DNA of 64,000 nt from Gloeobacter morelensis MG652769 (GTDB lineage: Bacteria; Cyanobacteriota; Cyanobacteriia; Gloeobacterales; Gloeobacteraceae), in contig NZ_CP063845.1 of the NCBI RefSeq assembly GCF_021018745.1, positions 1,674,001 through 1,738,000 on the forward strand, read 5' to 3'. The position numbers and the translations under genes are program-made. Positions 26,084-35,041 of this stretch are shown in pieces. The first letter of the stretch is position 1. The number at the start of each line of letters is the position of its first letter. Below the pieces are notes generated by a model. That model searched no databases. It was given only the letters and a program-made list of their open reading frames with translations, and was not told the DNA's origin.

Positions 26084-26340
26084 TTTATCGATTGCACCTC
26101 AAGACCACCCAACTCAGGCATCAGGCTCGATTCCTTGCTCCCGAAGGCGTGGACGCAGTAACTCTGCCGGCGGGCGGCCGCTTCCTGCAAAACCTGTTGT
26201 TGCGCCTCGGCGGCGCGCTCCTCCGGGGTCAGATAACGCTCACCTGCCTGGTCGTACCAGTACAACCATTCGCGCTCGATGCCCTGGTACACCCCCCGTC
26301 CGCAACCGATGGCCAGACCGACCTCGGCCAACTACACCGG
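26080..26340 (-). pseudogene. Remnant of a Uma2-type gene
   Basis: The frame encodes about 83 residues with LAIGCGRGVYQGIEREWLYWYDQAGERYLTPEERAAE, the C-terminal motif of cyanobacterial Uma2 proteins. It is closed upstream by a TAG just before LAEVGLA, and the expected preceding segment (FDFYPVT) appears in another frame up to about 26490. The catalytic core is missing. Its last bases overlap the end of the PepSY gene, tail to tail. Confidence 0.55.
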
Positions 26341-26514
26341 GTTACCGGATAGAAGTCGAAGGTCGTGTCCCCCGGCACCAACAGCGGGTTGATGGCCGCA
26401 AAGGTGTTCCGGCGCTTAGCGGTCCAAAATAGACCCGCCCCGGCACTTAACCCCTCAGATTCCCTCGAAGCGGCGCGCCGACTGTTGCCCATTTATAGGC
26501 GCGCTTCGCCACGG

Positions 26515-26543
26515 TTGACAGGCCGGGCGGGCGCCTCTATACT
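26515..26543 (+). promoter_or_regulatory. Consensus sigma-70 promoter
   Basis: TTGACA (26515-26520), a 17-base spacer and TATACT (26538-26543) form a near-perfect housekeeping promoter, the best in the window. The start of transcription would be at about 26550. Confidence 0.8.
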
Positions 26544-26549
26544 CCAGCT

Positions 26550-26640
26550 AATGCAAGTCATTCGCAATAACTTGCATCGTTCACTCCCGCCACAAGCTGC
26601 CTGATGACGCGCCCCAATGGGGTTGGGGCAGGCTTTTTTT
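26550..26640 (+). ncRNA. Candidate small RNA or attenuated leader
   Basis: The segment between the promoter and an intrinsic terminator would give an RNA of about 90 nt. Its 5' end has an inverted repeat ATGCAAGT/ACTTGCAT (26551-26558, 26570-26577). Part of it (TGCAAGTCATTCGCA) matches 9 of 14 positions of a Fur-type box, so it may be an operator as well. The 3' end is a stem (GCCT/AGGC enclosing GCCCCAA/TTGGGGC) followed by seven Ts. No convincing coding sequence lies within. Alternatively it is the leader of the Crp-family gene at 26726. Confidence 0.5.
26599..26640 (+). terminator. Intrinsic terminator upstream of Crp-type gene
   Basis: GCCT (26599-26602) pairs with AGGC (26630-26633) around a 7-bp inner stem (26611-26617 with 26623-26629), with a left-side bulge; TTTTTTT follows (26634-26640). 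It stands 85 bases before the Crp-type start, so it ends a short transcript or attenuates the gene. Confidence 0.75.
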
Positions 26641-26725
26641 CGACTACAAAGGCTATCTCAGTTCGCGATAGCCCTGGTATCCGGTTGCGGCGCGCAGCCA
26701 TTCGCCGATGATGAGGAGATCTCGC

Positions 26726-27397
26726 ATGTTCCAGACAGAATTGTCGCTCCCCACAGCCGCCCCCTGCGATCCGCCCAGGTGGATGGACGCCCCGGCGGAC
26801 CGAGCCGCCTGCAGGCGGTGTCCCGGCGGCAGCCTCCAGCACCACGGTGTCGGGCGCACTTTTGTGCTGAGCGGGGAAGCCTTCTGGGTAGTGCAATCCG
26901 GGGCTCTCTGGATTATGAAGCTCGATTATTGCGGCCGGCAGACACCGCTGGCCCTGCTCGGGCCGCAGATGGTCTTCAGCCGCCGGTTGCTCTCACCTTC
27001 GGGCTATTACTTTGCCCAGGCTGAGAGCGATGTGCAGTTGTGGGTGCTCGAATGGGCAGATATCGAGCGCTCCAGAGTGCTGAGCGCCCAGATCAACGGC
27101 AAGCTGGTGGACTTGCTTTTGCACATGGAGGCGTGGCTGGCTGTGCGCTGTCAGGGATCGGCTGTTGAGCAGCTGCGGGATTTTTTGTTGTTGGTTGGCG
27201 AGCAGTTCGGCCGGCCAAGACCGCAGGGGGTGCGTCTGGAATTGCGCCTTACGCACGCGCAGATCGCCATGGCCATCGGCAAGGAGCGGGTCACCGTGAG
27301 TGCGGCCATCGGCAGGCTGCGGGCGGACGGCTGGATCCGCGAGGAGGCCGACGGCCACCTGCTGCTCGGCTGGGATCTGGCGGCGGCGCGCTATTGA
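26726..27397 (+). CDS. Crp/Fnr-family transcriptional regulator
   Basis: The 223-residue protein has a cyclic-nucleotide-binding-type beta-barrel in the N-terminal half ([25 protein letters not shown]) without the canonical cAMP-binding Arg-Ser pair, and a C-terminal Crp helix-turn-helix ([24 protein letters not shown]). Residues CRRCPGG near the N-terminus contain two Cys that could bind a cofactor. The ATG at 26726 has a GAGGAG site 7 bases upstream; an earlier in-frame ATG at 26708 lacks one. The S4-like reading frame begins 20 bases after the stop, so the two were probably co-transcribed. Confidence 0.85.
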   Translation: MFQTELSLPTAAPCDPPRWMDAPADRAACRRCPGGSLQHHGVGRTFVLSGEAFWVVQSGALWIMKLDYCGRQTPLALLGPQMVFSRRLLSPSGYYFAQAESDVQLWVLEWADIERSRVLSAQINGKLVDLLLHMEAWLAVRCQGSAVEQLRDFLLLVGEQFGRPRPQGVRLELRLTHAQIAMAIGKERVTVSAAIGRLRADGWIREEADGHLLLGWDLAAARY

Positions 27398-27417
27398 CTT
27401 ACAGGAGAACCGTTCTA

Positions 27418-28021
27418 TGTCCCGATACACCGGCCTGCGATTGCGCATCGTCCGGCGCCTGGGTGAGCTGCCCGGGCTCACCCGCAAAGTGCCCAAAAAG
27501 ACCACCCCACCCGGCCAGCACGGCGCTGCGCGCAAAAAGCTCTCCGAGTACGCCATTCGGCTGATGGAGAGGCAGAAGTTGCGCTTCAACTATGGCCTGA
27601 GCGAAACGCAACTGGTGCGCTACGTCGCCGAGGCCCGCCGCATCCGCGGTTCGACCGGCCAGTGCTTGGACTGCTGGAGATGCGCCTGGATAACACGGTC
27701 TTTCGCCTGGGGCTCGCTCCGACCATCCCGGCCGCCCGGCAGATGGTCAACCACGGTCACATCTGCGTCAACGGCCGCCCGATGACCATTCCAAGTTTCG
27801 GCTGCCGACCGGGGGATATCGTTTCGGTGCGCAACCGCGAGCATTCGGTCGATTTGGTAGCGGCCAACCTTTCTGTCGGCGCCCATCCGTTGATTCCCGG
27901 CCATCTGCAGTGGGATGCCGAGACGCTGACAGGCAGGGTTGTGGCCGCGGTCGAGCGCGAGAGTGTGTTACTCGAGATCAACGAACTGTTGGTGGTTGAG
28001 TACTACTCGCGCCGGATGTAG
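27418..28021 (+). pseudogene. Ribosomal protein S4 gene (rpsD-like) with single-base frameshift
   Basis: From the ATG at 27418 (AGGAG site) the frame encodes the S4 N-terminus ([56 protein letters not shown]). At about 27660 the frame is lost after RGSTGQ; the +1-related frame continues with [17 protein letters not shown], the S4 RNA-binding domain, and ends normally in NELLVVEYYSRRM. Restoring one G in CCAGTGCTT would rejoin the frames to give about 201 residues, the normal S4 length. The segment around 27840-27920 diverges from typical cyanobacterial S4, hinting at a second, decaying copy rather than the essential one. Confidence 0.8.
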
Positions 28022-28077
28022 GGTGCGTTTTTCGTCAATCTTAAGGATCAGAACATGCCAGAAAAAATTCGGCTATT

Positions 28078-28818
28078 TTACGAAGGAAACTGCTCGGCGT
28101 AGATTTCGACTAGAATTTGCAATGCCCCTGGGCGCACCTCGAATTCGAGCAGCTTCAGGGACATGCCTTCCAGTTCGAAGTTGCCGATATTGCCGAGATC
28201 GTTGGCCTTTTGCAGCAGACCTGCAGTGAGTGCTTGCGAGAGCGCTTCACCTTCGGAGTACTGCACATCCTCCAGGCGGACACGGTTGGCCTGACGGTCG
28301 CCTACCAGACGGGCGTCAAAGGTGACTCCGCGCTCTTCGCGGGTCTGGTGGATGAAAATACGCGCCTGCATGCGGATGCGTTCGCTTCCCGGCAACTTTA
28401 CCTCGACCTGGCGGGTGTCGATGGTGAGTTGCTGACCATCTGCCTCCACCTGCAGGTTCTGGAGCATGCCGAGGATGTATTCGGAGTTGAACGAGCGGTT
28501 AATATCCGCCTCGGTGAGCAGCACGCGGCAGGTGGCCTCGGTGGGATGCTCCAGTTCGATTTTGCCCATCGCCGCCGCCAGCGGGTTGATCGAGATGCGA
28601 CCGGCTTCGATCTCCATCTTCTCGACGCGCAGGTTCTTCTGCATTACCAAGCCTTCGCCCTCAACGCTGACTGAATCGACCTCGCCGGTGATCAATTTGA
28701 GCGGGTCGGTCTTGATGGAGACATCCATGTTCTCCACTTCGCGAAGTTGACTTGACAGGCCGATCTCGGCCACTTTATTGAGCGCCTGCTCCCCAAGTCC
28801 TGCCGTGTTCTCGGCCAT
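28078..28818 (-). CDS. DUF2993 family (LmeA-like) protein
   Basis: The 246-residue protein shows the DUF2993 pattern common in cyanobacteria: an N-terminal helix (GEQALNKVAEIGLSSQL) followed by repeated beta-strands such as VDSVSVEGEGLVMQKNLRVEKMEIEAG. The family is related to actinobacterial LmeA, a lipid-binding envelope protein. No signal peptide is visible, so membrane association at the cytoplasmic face is possible. Function is unknown here. It is encoded downstream of glpK on the same strand, with a 121-base gap. Confidence 0.82.
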   Translation of the reverse strand: MAENTAGLGEQALNKVAEIGLSSQLREVENMDVSIKTDPLKLITGEVDSVSVEGEGLVMQKNLRVEKMEIEAGRISINPLAAAMGKIELEHPTEATCRVLLTEADINRSFNSEYILGMLQNLQVEADGQQLTIDTRQVEVKLPGSERIRMQARIFIHQTREERGVTFDARLVGDRQANRVRLEDVQYSEGEALSQALTAGLLQKANDLGNIGNFELEGMSLKLLEFEVRPGALQILVEIYAEQFPS

Positions 28819-28939
28819 GGTGTCGCCTTTTGGTAATCGTTTCGACGACTACTGTAAGGGCTCACTGTGCAACGGGAGAGCAGCACCAGGATAGACAAAG
28901 GTGGTCAGGCGTCTCCCTCCTGCGGGGGAAGGTTTCTCG

Positions 28940-30406
28940 CTAACGCACCCACGCGCGCGAGCGCTCGACCGCCCGCTGCCAGACGGCATAATGCGCCTGC
29001 AGAGCCAGTTGCCGCTCGCCCGCTTCGAAGACGCGGTCGAGAGGTCGCGCTGCCACCAATTCGGCGTAGTCGCGCCAAAAGCCGATCCCCAGGCCGGCGG
29101 CAAAGGCGGCGCCCTGGGCGGTGGTATCGATAAGCTGCGGCCTCTCGACCGGCACCCCGAGCACATCCGCCTGCAACTGCATCAGCAAGTTGTTGCGCAC
29201 CGCGCCGCCGTCCACTTTGAGCCGGGTGAGGGGTGTTCCCATGTCGGCGGCGAGGGCGTCGGTCACTTCGCGCGTCTGAAAGGCGATCGCTTCGAGCACC
29301 GCCCTTGCTATCTGGCCCCGGCCGCTGCCGCGGGTGAGGCCAATCAGCAACCCGCGCGCCCCCATGTCCCAGTGGGGAGCCCCCAGACCGCTCAGGGCGG
29401 GGACAAAATAGACGCCGCCGCTGTCGGGGACGCTCGCGGCGAGCGCCTCACTCCCATCGGCAGTCTCGATGATCCCGAGGCCGTCGCGCAACCACTGCAC
29501 GCTCGCCCCGGTTGTAAATAGCGCCCCCTCCAGCGCGTAGCCGGTGGAGGTACGGTCGCTCCAGGCGACGGTGGTCAGCAGTTGGTGGTGTGAGCGGATG
29601 GGGTGATCGCCCGTGTGGGCCACCAGAAAAGAGCCCGTGCCGTAGGTGCATTTGACCAGGCCCGGCCGGTCGCAGCCGTGGGCGAAAAGCGCCGCCTGCT
29701 GGTCGCCCAGGACGCCCGCGATCGGCGCGCTGTAACCCAAAACCCGCGCGTCGGTCTCGGCGAGTACCCCGAGGGAGGGTTTGATCGCAGGCAAAATTTC
29801 TGCCGGGATGGCCAACAATTCCAAAAGTTCCGGATCCCAGTCGCGGGCGTGCAAATTGAACAGCATTGTGCGCGAGGCGTTGCTGGTGTCGGTGGCGTGC
29901 ACCCGCCCGCCGGTGAGCTTCCAGATAATCCAGCTGTCGATGGTGCCCGCTTTGAGGCCGGGATAGTAGGGCTGGCGGTGGGCCAGCAACCAGGCCAGTT
30001 TGGTGGCCGAAAAATAGGCGTCGATTACCAGACCGGTGCGCTGCTGGATAGGGGCTTGCCAACCTTCGGCGCGCAACTTCTGACACAGTGCGGCGGTGCG
30101 GCGGTCCTGCCAGACGATCGCGTTGCCGTGGGGGGTGCCGGTGGCCGCGTCCCACAGCAGGCACGTCTCGCGCTGGTTGGTGAGACCCACCGCGGCGATG
30201 CGCGCTGCACTTTGCGCCTGGACCTCGGCCACGACTTCGCTGGTAAGCTGCCAGATCGCCTGCGGGTCGTGCTCGACCCAGCCCGGCTGCGGATAGATCT
30301 GCGGCAGTTCCCGGTAGGCTCCTGCCACCACCGCCCCGGACGGGTCGAACAGCAGCGCCCGGATGCCCGTCGTCCCCAGATCGAGGGCCAGAATCGCCCC
30401 GCTCAC
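28940..30406 (-). CDS. glpK: Glycerol kinase
   Basis: The 488-residue FGGY-family kinase phosphorylates glycerol to glycerol 3-phosphate. Visible motifs: phosphate-binding LDLGTTGIRALLFD (glycerol kinases more often have DQGTTSSR), substrate region WVEHDPQAIW, NQRETCLLWD, IVWQDRRTA, and the C-terminal ATP site KVDGGAVRNNLLMQ. The GTG start at 30406 overlaps the stop of sixA as GTGA; an in-frame extension upstream lies in sixA and is unlikely. Substitutions in the first motif leave slight room for another FGGY sugar kinase. Confidence 0.88.
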   Translation of the reverse strand: MSGAILALDLGTTGIRALLFDPSGAVVAGAYRELPQIYPQPGWVEHDPQAIWQLTSEVVAEVQAQSAARIAAVGLTNQRETCLLWDAATGTPHGNAIVWQDRRTAALCQKLRAEGWQAPIQQRTGLVIDAYFSATKLAWLLAHRQPYYPGLKAGTIDSWIIWKLTGGRVHATDTSNASRTMLFNLHARDWDPELLELLAIPAEILPAIKPSLGVLAETDARVLGYSAPIAGVLGDQQAALFAHGCDRPGLVKCTYGTGSFLVAHTGDHPIRSHHQLLTTVAWSDRTSTGYALEGALFTTGASVQWLRDGLGIIETADGSEALAASVPDSGGVYFVPALSGLGAPHWDMGARGLLIGLTRGSGRGQIARAVLEAIAFQTREVTDALAADMGTPLTRLKVDGGAVRNNLLMQLQADVLGVPVERPQLIDTTAQGAAFAAGLGIGFWRDYAELVAARPLDRVFEAGERQLALQAHYAVWQRAVERSRAWVR

Positions 30407-30879
30407 AGCAGCACCCGCGGAGGCAAAAACCACACCAGCCGCCCCTGGCCTTCGGGATGGGGCAGGTCGATGCGCACCACCCCCGCCTTTTTGATGTCGA
30501 GCCCCTGCTGGGCGCTCCCCCAAAGCAAAGTCTCCGCCCACAAGCCAAGATCCGGCTGGTGACCCACCAGCCCCACCGCCTGCAACTCGGGATTGGACTC
30601 CAGCCAAACGCGCAGACCCGACAGGGCACCCCCCGGGGCCAGGGGAGCGAAGCGCTCCAGGCGTGGCGCGACGCCTTCGTCAATCAAGATCTCGGCCGTC
30701 TGCTGCGCGCGCACGAGGGGGCTGGTGAGCACGATTTGCAGTTTCACGTCCAGTTGGGTCAGACGCCGGGCGATGCGGCGCGTTTTTTTGCACCCCTCGT
30801 CGGTGAGAATCCGCTCGTCGTCGTTGTCGCGTGTACCGCGCTCCTCGGCGATGCCATGCCGCAGGATAAGAAGATCCAT
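30403..30879 (-). CDS. sixA: Phosphohistidine phosphatase SixA
   Basis: The 158-residue histidine phosphatase superfamily member has the catalytic LILRHGIAEE motif at the N-terminus, the acidic/Arg region TSPLVRAQQTAEIL, and the second His in GLVGHQPDL. SixA removes phosphate from phosphohistidine, known for HPt domains and PTS proteins. The ATG at 30879 fits the family start. The stop overlaps the GTG of glpK, so the two are translationally coupled. Confidence 0.9.
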   Translation of the reverse strand: MDLLILRHGIAEERGTRDNDDERILTDEGCKKTRRIARRLTQLDVKLQIVLTSPLVRAQQTAEILIDEGVAPRLERFAPLAPGGALSGLRVWLESNPELQAVGLVGHQPDLGLWAETLLWGSAQQGLDIKKAGVVRIDLPHPEGQGRLVWFLPPRVLL

Positions 30880-30942
30880 CGGAGCCCTTCCGGTCGTACC
30901 GGCACAATGAGCTAATATATCCCCGTGCAACTGGGTTACGCC

Positions 30943-31698
30943 ATGAATTTTTCCGGAGCTATGCCTTTCCGGTTGGTCGCCTCGGCCCTCGCCGCCCTCG
31001 CTTTTTTGTTCCAGGCGTCCTTCGCCTTTGCCCTTTCTGAAGATCAGCTTGTCGCCAAGCTCAACCTTGTCCCGGTCTTCACCATCGCCGACGCCAAGAA
31101 CACCCCGCTGCTGCTGGTTCCCAAAAACGACAAGAACACGGCAGTCTTGAACTTCTATCTCGACCCGGCCCTGGCCAAACAGGCGATGCAGGTGGTCAAG
31201 ACCCAGAACCCCGATAAGAACAAGACCTACCGGGTAGCAATCACCAGCCTCGGCCAGGCCTACAAAGTCGCCAAAGACGAACAAAAGAAACAGAGTGCCA
31301 AGGTGCGCTTTCAGTTTCTGAGCAGCCCCAAAAGCGTCGAGTATGCTACCGAGTTCTTCCGCAAAAAAGATCCCAACTTCAAGACGTTTCAAGGGGTGCC
31401 GGTGTTCTTTCTTTCCGGTGGCTCGGGCAACGGCATTCTGACACTCAAGCGCGAAGGCCAGGAGTACCTGCCGATGTTTTTCTCGGAGGTGGACCTGCAG
31501 CGCAACCTGCTTGAGCTGCGCAAAGTGCGCTCCGATCTGCCCAAGAACCTCTCCGTCGAAGCGACTACCCTCGATTCGATCGTCGGCACGATATTGAACG
31601 GCAAAAACGATAACGACTCGCAGAAGATCACTTTCATTCCGGCCAAAGACGCCCTCGATTATGTCAAGACTGTCCAGAAGGACAGCAAACCCAAATAG
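30943..31698 (+). CDS. Tic22 family protein, copy 1
   Basis: The 251-residue exported protein has a signal peptide (FRLVASALAALAFLFQASFAFA) followed by the Tic22 repeat fold: VPVFTIADAKNTPLLLVPK, ISLGQAYKVA, VPVFFLSGG and the C-terminal DALDYVKTV. Cyanobacterial Tic22 is a periplasmic protein implicated in outer-membrane biogenesis, the ancestor of the chloroplast import component. A second copy follows after 95 bases. The ATG at 30943 is taken; a GTG at 30925 and an ATG at 30961 are possible. Confidence 0.85.
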   Translation: MNFSGAMPFRLVASALAALAFLFQASFAFALSEDQLVAKLNLVPVFTIADAKNTPLLLVPKNDKNTAVLNFYLDPALAKQAMQVVKTQNPDKNKTYRVAITSLGQAYKVAKDEQKKQSAKVRFQFLSSPKSVEYATEFFRKKDPNFKTFQGVPVFFLSGGSGNGILTLKREGQEYLPMFFSEVDLQRNLLELRKVRSDLPKNLSVEATTLDSIVGTILNGKNDNDSQKITFIPAKDALDYVKTVQKDSKPK

Positions 31699-31793
31699 AG
31701 GAACCCCGTTTCCGGTTTTGCCGTCTTGGACTACGATGACAACGGCTGCTATCGGCTCGTCATTCAGACAACCCATACATTCCCTGGAGCATC

Positions 31794-32612
31794 ATGCAAC
31801 AACGTTCACTGCAGAGAGTCGCCGCGTTGGGCTTCGCCGCCTTCCTGACTTCGCTGATGACCTGCACGCCCGCCCGGGCGATCCCCGAGGACGAGGTGAT
31901 CAAAAAGCTCGATTCCGTCCCGGTCTTTTTGATCGCCGACACCAAGGGCAACCCCCTCATCGTCACCCTCAAAGACGACAAGACCAAAAAGGATACCTCC
32001 ATCCTCTGGCTGTTCCTGGACCAGAACGCGGCTAAGGAGGCCTACGGCAATCTCCAAAAGAGCAACGACAAAGCCGCCAAAGAATCGCAAATCGGTGTGA
32101 TTAGCCTCGGGCAAGCCTTTAAGGCGGCCAAAGAAGAACAAAAGAAAAAAGAGAACAAAGTTAATTTCCAGTTCCAGTCCGATCCCAAGACAGTCACCGC
32201 CGCCCTTGATCTGGCTAAAAAGGTCGACCCCAAGACCAAGGACTTCCCGGGCATCCCGGTTTTCTACGCCATGGGTACCGACGAGAAGACCAAGGCCAAA
32301 GGTTTTGTCACCTTCGAAAAGGACAACAAGCAGTACGTGCCGTTGTTCTTCGACAAAGACGATCTCGAACGCAACGTCGATCAAATAAAGCGCTCCAAGC
32401 CGGAACTGGCCAAGCAGATGAATATCGAGGTTGCTCCCCTCGACGCGGTGGTGGGCAACATGCTTGAAGGCAAGAATGACACCGAATTCAACAAGCTGAC
32501 CTTCGTGCCTTCATTCAAGGCGGTGGAGTACGTGCAGTCGCTCAAGAAGGCTGCCGCTCCGGGTGCGGCCCCGGCTTCGGTGACCCCGGCTTCTTCCGCC
32601 CCGAAGCCGTAG
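31794..32612 (+). CDS. Tic22 family protein, copy 2
   Basis: The 272-residue paralog of the preceding gene has the same order of motifs: a signal peptide ending in PARA, VPVFLIADTKGNPLIVTLK, VISLGQAFKAAKEEQKKK, IPVFYAMG, LDAVVGNMLEGKND and a low-complexity Ala/Pro/Ser tail. It lies in tandem with copy 1, and prmC starts 11 bases after its stop. The two copies may have split roles at the envelope, which is not testable from sequence. Confidence 0.87.
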   Translation: MQQRSLQRVAALGFAAFLTSLMTCTPARAIPEDEVIKKLDSVPVFLIADTKGNPLIVTLKDDKTKKDTSILWLFLDQNAAKEAYGNLQKSNDKAAKESQIGVISLGQAFKAAKEEQKKKENKVNFQFQSDPKTVTAALDLAKKVDPKTKDFPGIPVFYAMGTDEKTKAKGFVTFEKDNKQYVPLFFDKDDLERNVDQIKRSKPELAKQMNIEVAPLDAVVGNMLEGKNDTEFNKLTFVPSFKAVEYVQSLKKAAAPGAAPASVTPASSAPKP

Positions 32613-32622
32613 CGCTGCGGCG

Positions 32623-33483
32623 GTGAGACAGCCGGCCGACGGTTGGCGGGAGCAAGCCCTGGCCGAGGCCCGGGTTCGCAACATTGATGCGACCGAAATT
32701 GACTACCTGATCGAAGCGGTCACCGGTCTTGATCGGCTGCAGGTACGCCTTGGCGGGCCACAAGCACTCGAAGCGCACCGCGAAAAGCTCTGCGCCCTTT
32801 GGCGTCGGCGTATCGAAGAAGCGATGCCCCTGCAGTACCTGCTGGGCACCGCCCACTGGCGCGATCTGCAATTGCAGGTGAACCCTGCGGTGCTCATTCC
32901 CCGACCGGAGACCGAAGCGCTGGTGGATATTGCCGTCGATTTTTGCCGCTCCTGCGCCGGGGCGCGGGTGGTGGATTTGGGCACCGGTTCTGGGGCAATC
33001 GCCGTCGCCGTCGCCCGCGCCCTGCCGGCGGTCACCGTCTGGGCGGTGGACGCTTCAGAGGCGGCTCTCGCGGTGGCCGCAGCCAATGTCGGGCGCTACG
33101 GGCTTTCTGAACGGGTGCATTTGCTGCGGGGCGACTGGTTTGCACCTTTGCCCACGCAGCCCTTCGATGCCGTGTTGAGCAACCCGCCCTACATCCCGAG
33201 TACTGAAATTGCCGCGCTGATGCCCGAGGTACGCCTGCACGAACCGCTGTCGGCTCTCGACGGCGGTGCAGACGGTCTTGATGCAGTCCGGCAGATTATT
33301 GCCGATGCCGCCCGGCATCTGCGGCCGGGCGGCATCCTCGCTCTCGAAGTGATGGTGGGTCAGGCCCCGACGGTGGTGCAGCTATTGGCCCGCGACAGTC
33401 GCTACGGCTGCACCCGCACGGTGCGCGACTGGGCGGGGATCGAACGCATCGTGGTTACGTACGCTTGGGCGAGAGGATCATAA
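32623..33483 (+). CDS. prmC: Release-factor glutamine methyltransferase
   Basis: The 286-residue SAM-dependent methyltransferase modifies the GGQ glutamine of release factors RF1/RF2. The signature NPPY (SNPPYIPS) and the SAM loop [16 protein letters not shown] are intact, as is the N-terminal helical domain with [13 protein letters not shown] and the RPETE motif ([12 protein letters not shown]). The start is a GTG 11 bases after the tic22 stop. Its 3' end overlaps the convergent infC by 29 bases. Confidence 0.93.
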   Translation: MRQPADGWREQALAEARVRNIDATEIDYLIEAVTGLDRLQVRLGGPQALEAHREKLCALWRRRIEEAMPLQYLLGTAHWRDLQLQVNPAVLIPRPETEALVDIAVDFCRSCAGARVVDLGTGSGAIAVAVARALPAVTVWAVDASEAALAVAAANVGRYGLSERVHLLRGDWFAPLPTQPFDAVLSNPPYIPSTEIAALMPEVRLHEPLSALDGGADGLDAVRQIIADAARHLRPGGILALEVMVGQAPTVVQLLARDSRYGCTRTVRDWAGIERIVVTYAWARGS

Positions 33484-33997
33484 TCATGTTGCGCCCCTCC
33501 ACCGAGGGCTCCTGCTGCACCTCGCCGATCTCGGCGGAGTCGGCGGCAAGCTGCATGAGCAGATCTTTGGCCAGATTGGCATGCTGGATCTCACGGCCCC
33601 GGAACATGATGGTCGCTTTGACCTTGTCGCCGTCCTTGAGAAAGCGGATCGTATCGCGCAGACGCACCTGGTAATCGTGCTCGCCAATCGTATAGCGCAT
33701 CTTGACTTCTTTGACGTCGGCGGTGTGCTGTTTCTTGCGCGCTTCTTTGGCCCGTTTCTCTTGTTCGAATTTGTATTTGCCGTAATCCATGATTCGGCAG
33801 ACCGGCGGCTGGGCGTCTTCGCTGACCACCACCAGATCGAGATTGCGTTCCTCGGCAATGCGCAGGGCATCGCGCGGGTGCATGATCCCCAACTGGGTGC
33901 CATCGGCGTCGATGGCGCGGATCTTCGGAAAGCGGATCCGCTCGTTGATCATGGGGAGGTTAGCTTGACCCCGGTCAGAGCGCTTCTTAATGACCAA
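33455..33997 (-). CDS. infC: Translation initiation factor IF-3
   Basis: The 180-residue protein matches IF-3: [20 protein letters not shown] at the N-terminal domain, the linker [20 protein letters not shown] and the C-terminal domain ([34 protein letters not shown]). It binds the 30S subunit and controls start-codon choice. A TTG at 33997 preceded by GGAGG gives the extra residues [12 protein letters not shown] typical of cyanobacterial IF-3. An ATG at 33952 is the alternative but lacks a ribosome site. Non-AUG starts are a known feature of infC autoregulation. Confidence 0.92.
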   Translation of the reverse strand: MVIKKRSDRGQANLPMINERIRFPKIRAIDADGTQLGIMHPRDALRIAEERNLDLVVVSEDAQPPVCRIMDYGKYKFEQEKRAKEARKKQHTADVKEVKMRYTIGEHDYQVRLRDTIRFLKDGDKVKATIMFRGREIQHANLAKDLLMQLAADSAEIGEVQQEPSVEGRNMIMILSPKRT

Positions 33998-34100
33998 TCT
34001 TTGAGGAGCCTCCAGGCGAGAAAATCTTCCAAAAAACAAAGCAAGCCAGAGCATTTGCCCAGGCCGCAATTGGATTGGAAATTTGGGTGTTGATACTATT

Positions 34101-34129
34101 AGGGTAAGTTTTCCAACCTGCCCTGTCAA
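34101..34129 (-). promoter_or_regulatory. Putative infC promoter
   Basis: On the minus strand TTGACA (34129-34124), a 17-base spacer and the weak -10 TACCCT (34106-34101) precede infC by about 100 bases. Confidence 0.4.
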
Positions 34130-34156
34130 GTTGCTAAAACCAACGGAATCCAGGCC

Positions 34157-34978
34157 TTGAGACCCTTTGACGCCTTTGAAATCGAAATTGCCCTGGCGGA
34201 CGGCACCGTGCTGGGGGGCGAATTGGTCGTCCCCGATACCCCGGTGGCCGGGGTGATCTTTGCACCGGCGACGGGCCTTGGCGATCGCGACGGCAACGAC
34301 ACCGACGTCGGCTTCGCTCCGCTCGCCCAGATCGCCGCAGGACTTGCCGGGCGCCGGATCGCCTCTTTGCGCAGCGAGGGACGCGGGGTGGGGCGCAGCG
34401 GCGGTGAATTTGTCGGGCCGCAGGCGGCCCTCGACGATTTTGTGGCCCTCGTCGAGCTTGCGGCCGGTCGCTTTGCGGAGTTGGGCGGGCGGCCCGTGTT
34501 GCTGGGCCACGCCATCGGCTGCACGCTCGCGGCGGTGGCGGCAAGCCGCCTGGGGCCGCAGCGACTGCGGGGCGTGGTGCTTATCGCCCCGCCCATCAGC
34601 CCCGTGAGCGAATTGATGGGCTTTCGCTCGGAGGCGGCCGCAGCGATGGCCGCTCTTCCCCCTGCCGATCAATGGCAGGCGCTCGCGCGGGTGCAGACCG
34701 AGTATGGCCGGCGCAAGTCGTTTTTGCCCGCCGGGATGCAGATTCGGGTACCGTTGCTGGCGGTGCAGGGGGAGCACGATTGGGTCTTCCCGCCCGCCGA
34801 GTCGGCGCGGCTGGCCGGCCAGGTGGATGGAGCGGTGCGCTTGCTGCTGGGCGGACTCGATCACTGGCTGGTGCGCGCCGACGGCTGGCGATCTCCTACC
34901 GAAAATTTGACGGCGGATCTGCTGGTGGATCCGCAAGCCGTCCAGGCGATTGCGGACTGGATTGCGGCCCTGCCGTAA
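34157..34978 (+). CDS. Alpha/beta-hydrolase fold protein lacking the Ser nucleophile
   Basis: The 273-residue protein follows the alpha/beta-hydrolase plan: [17 protein letters not shown], an Arg-rich [12 protein letters not shown] loop, the nucleophile elbow, then [15 protein letters not shown] with the acid and GLDHWLV with the His. In the elbow the usual GxSxG reads GHAIG (codon GCC), so the nucleophile serine is replaced by alanine. It is therefore probably not an active esterase unless another residue substitutes. The start is a TTG; the true start may differ. Confidence 0.8.
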   Translation: MRPFDAFEIEIALADGTVLGGELVVPDTPVAGVIFAPATGLGDRDGNDTDVGFAPLAQIAAGLAGRRIASLRSEGRGVGRSGGEFVGPQAALDDFVALVELAAGRFAELGGRPVLLGHAIGCTLAAVAASRLGPQRLRGVVLIAPPISPVSELMGFRSEAAAAMAALPPADQWQALARVQTEYGRRKSFLPAGMQIRVPLLAVQGEHDWVFPPAESARLAGQVDGAVRLLLGGLDHWLVRADGWRSPTENLTADLLVDPQAVQAIADWIAALP

Positions 34979-35041
34979 CATCGGCGGGGCGCGGGTACAC
35001 CTCTGACTTAAAATAGGCGAGGTCTGGCCCGATGAGGATCT

